The notes below the pieces were generated by a model. The model did no database searches and was not told where the DNA came from. It worked only from the letters and a program-made list of their open reading frames with translations. This document shows, piece by piece, positions 7,899-11,840 of a DNA stretch of 11,840 nucleotides. The DNA is taken from NCBI GenBank assembly GCA_036939355.1, contig JALLAP010000562.1, forward strand, positions 1 through 11,840, given 5' to 3'. This stretch comes from Thalassiosira profunda. Its lineage: Eukaryota > Bacillariophyta > Thalassiosirophyceae > Thalassiosirales > Thalassiosiraceae. The position numbers and the translations under genes are program-made. Within the stretch, counting starts at the first letter, position 1; every line of letters begins with the position of its first letter.

Positions 7899-9642
7899 TC
7901 ACAATTCCAGCCCCAGCCAATGCCAATTGTACGCCCGCGGCTCCACATGCAAATTCAGATCCTCGTGGATGAGCCGATCGCAAATCTTCAATCGCCGCAA
8001 GGCAGTCAGCCCCGTCATCTCGTCCCGGTGCCGGAGCAAATTCTCCTTCATCTTCTTCTTTCGATTGTCGTGCACCGTCTGATTGACGCTCTTTATCTTC
8101 GCCCGCAATCGCAGTACGTCCTCGTGAAACTGATTGGCGAATTGCGTGTTGTTCTCGTGAACTTTTGTCGTGTACATCTCTGACAGTATCTCCTGCCCCG
8201 TGCTCATTTTGGCGTATTGCTGGTTGAGGAAGGACATGTCGACGTGATCCTGCGTGTAGCGATTGTAGATCAGCTCGTAATTGGTGCCCCGGGCTTTGTT
8301 GCGGAAGAACTCGGCAAAGTCGTCCTCGATCTTTCCGTGGTTGAGGTCCCACACCACGTACGTGAAATCAACCTTGTCGATCAGCTGATGAAAAAACGTC
8401 TCGTAGACGCAGTCCGAACCGTACTCGGACTGCCACCCAATGGTATCGAAGAAGACGAAATCCCCAAATTCCTGGTTGGTATCTGCCACGTCTAATACAT
8501 TGGTCATGGCCTCCCCCCCGCACCGCGACCGCACCACCTGATTGACGTGCTCCATGATCTCGCAGTGCTTCCTCCGCTCGTAATCGTCGCTCTGGATCGG
8601 GTCCGAATACGGCGCCCCGGCCGCGATGCACACAAACTTGTCCGTCGTGGGCGGCGGGGCGCTCTGGGCGGTGCTGTAGCTCTTCCCCAGCAGGGCGTTC
8701 ATCAGATACGTCTTCCCCGTGGACCAGCTCCCGGCGAAGGCGACGCGGACCCGTCCCGAGCAGTAGTTGGCGTTCGTTTGGGCGGTCGCGAAGCCCCGCA
8801 TGGCGTAATTGTACCGACAACACAGCAGCGCCGATTTTTGCGACGCCGGCGCCGTCAGAAACAGGGCCAATTTGCCCATCAGCGACAATCCCTCCGCGCC
8901 CCCCGGCGCGAGGCAGTGGAGGGGCGTGAAGTAGGGGGTCAAGTGCAGCCCCAGCAGAAACGCGTACCCGCCCACCAACAGCACGTGAATTGTGTTCTTG
9001 AACGGCGGGGGATTCCACTGATTGCTCGCGTTCTTCGTCACGGGGTGGACGATAAAGAATCTTAAAATGGATCCCTGGTAGGGCCGGAGGGAGGCGGCGA
9101 CCGACGCGCCCTGCAATTCCTCCCGCACCCGCCGGTAATTGTTGCGCCACGTCGAGAGGTGGTAGTAGAGGAGCGTCGACCAGAGCAGAACGAAGGGCAT
9201 TTCGTGCGCGGCGAGGAAGGCCACCTCCGAGTAGTGCAGGTACAAGACTGGAATAGAATGTCGAAGAGGGATACGATGTGAGATCTCTAGCGAGGATGCA
9301 CTGAGATCACAGGCGAAGACGAAAGAGGCTCGAGATGAACGTACCTCCGATGGCGCACGTGGCCCCCGAGAACAAATGCAGCTGTTGATGCAACGATGGT
9401 AGGATGATGTGAGCATGCAATCTCAATCGAAGCGCGCACAATCCAAAAGATTTGCAGCGAAACATCAAACATCACGTCCTCATGCACCATCTCACCTTCT
9501 CAATCCAATCTGTCGTGACCAACCAATTCACCAAGAACAGCACGTACGACAGCAGCGCCAAAAAGGTCGCCACCTCGACGTTCTCCCGCACGATCCGGGG
9601 GAGGATCGGCTGGAGGAAGGGGGAGGACAGGAGGCCGGCCAT
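7899..9642 (-). CDS. Membrane-anchored EHD/dynamin-like GTPase
   Basis: Three exons (9642-9496, 9381-9345, 9247-7899) give 510 residues; the introns are 114 nt and 97 nt, both GT-AG. The N-terminal half is hydrophobic: residues about 24-44 (a strong helix), about 50-91 (one or two helices) and about 146-170. The G domain starts near 225, with P-loop GSWSTGKT at 234-241, switch-I motif PTTD at 261-264 and G3 motif DTIG at 329-332. The following [14 protein letters not shown] corresponds to the LFDAHKLDISDEF region of EHD proteins. The G4 position reads NRYTQD (390-395) instead of NKxD. A basic, helical C-terminal part follows. EHD-type ATPases/GTPases remodel membranes, but this protein lacks an EH domain and carries its own membrane anchor. 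The start context (AATATGG, A at -3) is good. The family call is by motif only. Confidence 0.8.
9345..9381 (-). other. 37-nt microexon of the GTPase gene
   Basis: It lies between CAACAG and GGTACGT on the minus strand and encodes [12 protein letters not shown] plus one base of the next codon. It joins TTDWIEK of exon 1 to VLYLHYSEV of exon 3 in frame and extends the hydrophobic region. Skipping it would break the frame (37 is not a multiple of three). Confidence 0.75.
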
Positions 9643-10025
9643 ATTGTTGTTGTGTGTCTGATGTGTTGGGTGTGTTCGTCGGTGCACCCTCCAGAGAGGG
9701 GCGTTGATAAGAAGAGGCGGGGCTCTCTCTCTGGTTTGCAAAACGGAAGATAGGGAGCCGTTGGCGGCCCCTCGCGCGCCGGCGCTTCGAGTGGACTGTT
9801 GGCGGCCGCCGTGGAGAGGGCCGGGCGGAAGGGGCGTGGCGAGGTTGGTGGAGGTTGTTTAGGTTGGAGTTGGTAAAATAAAAATATGTAATGGAGCCCC
9901 ACTCGCCTCTCCAGGAGGGACGGAGGGATAGACGGATGAATCTCAGGCCAAGCACAAAGCACCAAGACCAAGCACCAAGCCACCGAGCTCCCCAGTCACC
10001 CCTCACGGCGTTGCCCCCCTCCCCG
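9643..10025. promoter_or_regulatory. Divergent promoter region between genes 4 and 5
   Basis: This 383-bp gap lies between two genes that point away from each other. An AT-rich block, TAAAATAAAAATATG (9874-9888), stands out from the GC-rich surroundings and could be a TATA-like element for gene 5. At 9948-9983 there is a local CAAGCAC/CACCAAG repeat, either 5' UTR or, if gene 5 starts upstream, coding. The frame of gene 5 is open from the TAA at 9879, with in-frame ATGs at 9891 and 9936. Confidence 0.45.
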
Positions 10026-11840
10026 ATGGCGTCGGTGCCCCTGGAGCGGCTGCGGAGGCTCGCCGCGAGGAGCCGGGGATTCCATCACCTCAGCCTGAGC
10101 CAAAATGGCCGGCCAGCGACGTTGTCTGCGGGCGTCGCCCGTCTGCACTCCCATGATGTGTCGCGATGTCGACGCGGCCCATCACCATCACCAACACCAC
10201 CCCCATCGTTCCCGATGCCCCGCGGCCGTCGCGAGTCCCTCCGCCGGGGATTGGCCACCTCCGCCTCAAAGAGCGCGCCGCTCGCGTTTCATTTCGGCAG
10301 CAGCGACGACGATTCGGGAGGGAGGGTTCGTTTGTCGCATCTCACCTCGCGACAATCGGCCGAGCTGGAGGACGCGCTCTTCGCCCGGCTCAACGGCACC
10401 GACGACGAGCGATTGAAGGATCCCATCCTTGGCAAATCCATCGGGAGGAAGGGGCTCGATTGGATCCGATCGGTGGCCCTTCCGTCGTCGTCGTTGGCTG
10501 GTGAAATAATGGGAGAGGATGGTGGTGACGACAAAAGAGAGTGCGTTGCGGTGACCATCCAGCCGCCGACGCTGCTGCACCCCGGGCTGGACGGGGTGGC
10601 CTCCAACATTGCCAAATTGGTGCAGGAAGAAGTGGCCGTGCTGCTCAACCAACGAACGGAGTGGTTTGCAAAGAGAGACAGTCCACACGGCATCGACCCC
10701 GAACAGATCGGCGTGACAATCCGCATCGCGCCCCGACCCACCGCCCACTCCTCCCAGTCCAACCAATCCATCGCCCACCAGGGCCCGGCCCTCCAAAATA
10801 TATCCCACTTCCTCGCCGTCCACAGCTGCAAGGGCGGCGTCGGCAAGTCCACCGTCGCGGCCAACCTCGCCTACGCCCTGTCCGCGCGCGGGGGCCGCGT
10901 CGGCCTGGCGGATTTGGACGTGTACGGCCCCTCCCTCCCCATATTGGTCCAGCCCGACGATCCCACGGTGAGACAGTCCCCTCCCGAGATGGGGAGCGGG
11001 ATGGTCGAACCCATAGACCATCGGGGGGTCAAGCTCATGAGCCTGGGGTACGTCTCCCCCGACAGCGGGGTGCCGGGGAGCGGTCCCGACGGGGGCGCGG
11101 CGGTCCTCCGCGGCCCCATGGCGGGACGGGTGGCGGCCCAGCTCCTCCAGGGCACCAACTGGGGCCACTTGGACGTGCTCGTATTGGATTTGCCCCCGGG
11201 GACGGGCGACGTGCAGTTGGAGGTGTGCCAGTCCCTCTCATTGTCGGGGGCGGTGGCCGTGGCGACGCCCAGCGCGTTGGCGTGGGCCGACGTCAAAAAG
11301 GGGGTGCGCATGTTCGGCGAGTTGGGCGTGCCGAGTTTGGCGGTGGTGGAGAACATGGCGTACTTTGTGTGCGAGGGGGGCGGGCGGCATTATCCGTTCG
11401 GAAAATCGCATTCGCTGGTGGAGGGAGAGGGCGAGGAGGAAACGGAGTCGGCGGCGCGCCAGTTTTTGCCCGGCCCGTCGCACGTGTTCCACCTTCCCAT
11501 ATCGACGGTGGTGAACCAGGCAAACGATGCAGGTACCCCGCTGTGCTGCGATGGATCCGAGGTGAGCGGCGCCGAGGAGGAGCTGGAGACCTTCTCCAAG
11601 CTGGCCGATGCCGTATCGACCGATTTGTTGCTGCTCCAGCACAAGATGACCCCGCTGTCGCTGCAAGGGACCAACGCTCGCAGCGGCGGTAGAAACGACA
11701 ATACGCTTGTGGTAACGCTGGACGAGGCGGAAGACTCGGAGTTCGACGTCCCGTTCACCCAGTTGAGCGTGGACAATGGGCACAAGACGTTCGCGGTCCG
11801 ATTGTTCTCGAACGAGGGCGGATATCAAAAGAACATTGCG
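10026..11840 (+). CDS. HCF101: Mrp/NBP35-family P-loop ATPase, HCF101 type (3' end outside window)
   Basis: The frame is open, without introns, for 605 codons and runs off the window. The family carries and inserts Fe-S clusters. The N-terminus (about 1-90) is rich in Arg, Ser and Leu (LERLRRLAARSRG, RRESLRRGLATSA), like a mitochondrial presequence. A diverged MIP18-like region at about 100-250 comes next. The P-loop domain has the deviant Walker A CKGGVGKST (268-276), DLDVYGPS (296-303) and Walker B LDLPPGTGD (387-395). ENMAYFVCEGGG at 442-453 lacks the second Cys of the CxxC found in NBP35/IND1-type proteins, and HYPFG follows; both fit HCF101 rather than IND1. A C-terminal extension starts near 530. 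I chose ATG 10026 because a presequence-like helix follows it; in-frame ATGs at 9891 (better context) and 9936 would add 45 or 30 residues. Confidence 0.82.
   Translation, partial: MASVPLERLRRLAARSRGFHHLSLSQNGRPATLSAGVARLHSHDVSRCRRGPSPSPTPPPSFPMPRGRRESLRRGLATSASKSAPLAFHFGSSDDDSGGRVRLSHLTSRQSAELEDALFARLNGTDDERLKDPILGKSIGRKGLDWIRSVALPSSSLAGEIMGEDGGDDKRECVAVTIQPPTLLHPGLDGVASNIAKLVQEEVAVLLNQRTEWFAKRDSPHGIDPEQIGVTIRIAPRPTAHSSQSNQSIAHQGPALQNISHFLAVHSCKGGVGKSTVAANLAYALSARGGRVGLADLDVYGPSLPILVQPDDPTVRQSPPEMGSGMVEPIDHRGVKLMSLGYVSPDSGVPGSGPDGGAAVLRGPMAGRVAAQLLQGTNWGHLDVLVLDLPPGTGDVQLEVCQSLSLSGAVAVATPSALAWADVKKGVRMFGELGVPSLAVVENMAYFVCEGGGRHYPFGKSHSLVEGEGEEETESAARQFLPGPSHVFHLPISTVVNQANDAGTPLCCDGSEVSGAEEELETFSKLADAVSTDLLLLQHKMTPLSLQGTNARSGGRNDNTLVVTLDEAEDSEFDVPFTQLSVDNGHKTFAVRLFSNEGGYQKNIA

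Noticed and set aside
9248..9416. Direct upstream extension of the GTPase exon 3 frame (residues MLTSSYHRC...)
   Set aside because: This stretch contains an acceptor (ATTCCAG) and a donor (GTACGT) and its translation is not hydrophobic; the spliced model joins membrane segments in frame.
10968..11010. Possible donor GTGAGACAG inside gene 5
   Set aside because: The frame reads on without stops and the protein matches the Mrp-family order (DVYGPS, then a variable part, then GVKLMSLGY), so no intron is needed.
10541..11692. 383-residue + strand frame and 300-residue minus frame near the window end
   Set aside because: Shadows of the HCF101-like gene, whose own frame stays open to the window edge and contains the P-loop and Walker motifs.
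1..11840. Bacterial operon, insertion sequence, CRISPR, rRNA or tRNA
   Set aside because: No transposase, repeat-spacer pattern, rRNA segment or cloverleaf was seen. Introns and eukaryotic targeting signals show nuclear eukaryotic DNA.

Overview
This is nuclear DNA of a eukaryote, most likely a diatom (possibly a thalassiosiralean centric diatom) or a close stramenopile relative. Four observations point there: short spliceosomal introns of about 75-140 nt; a secreted protein with a long Pro-Ser tetrapeptide (PSxx) tract, typical of diatom extracellular proteins; a cytosolic BspA-type leucine-rich-repeat protein of the kind expanded in diatoms; and compact gene packing. The DNA is GC-rich by eye. 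There is no operon structure, mobile element, CRISPR array, rRNA or tRNA that I can see.

Five protein-coding genes alternate strands. (1) 344-3748, + strand: eight exons encode a 907-residue secreted protein with a signal peptide, a Cys-rich head, a PSxx stalk of about 310 residues and five copies of a Cys/aromatic module. (2) 3906-6182, - strand: three exons encode a 705-residue protein of the 4-hydroxyphenylpyruvate dioxygenase (HPPD) family. All three iron ligands are present, but there is an insertion of roughly 100 residues in the catalytic half. (3) 6493-7788, + strand: a single-exon BspA-like LRR protein. (4) 7899-9642, - strand: three exons encode a membrane-anchored, EHD/dynamin-like GTPase. 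(5) 10026 to the window end, + strand: a partial gene for an Mrp/NBP35-family P-loop ATPase of HCF101 type, with a presequence-like N-terminus. It is open to the edge of the window.

Genes 1/2 and 3/4 are convergent (157 and 110 bp between stop codons). Genes 2/3 and 4/5 are divergent (310 and 383 bp between start codons), so each short gap must hold either two terminators or two promoters. The five genes do not form an obvious pathway.

The strongest leads are in gene 1 (a tandemly duplicated intron-microexon-intron cassette and an array of repeated Cys modules that I cannot name) and gene 2 (an enlarged HPPD). The exon models were built by hand from splice-site consensus and continuity of reading frame and protein motifs; they were not checked against transcripts or databases.
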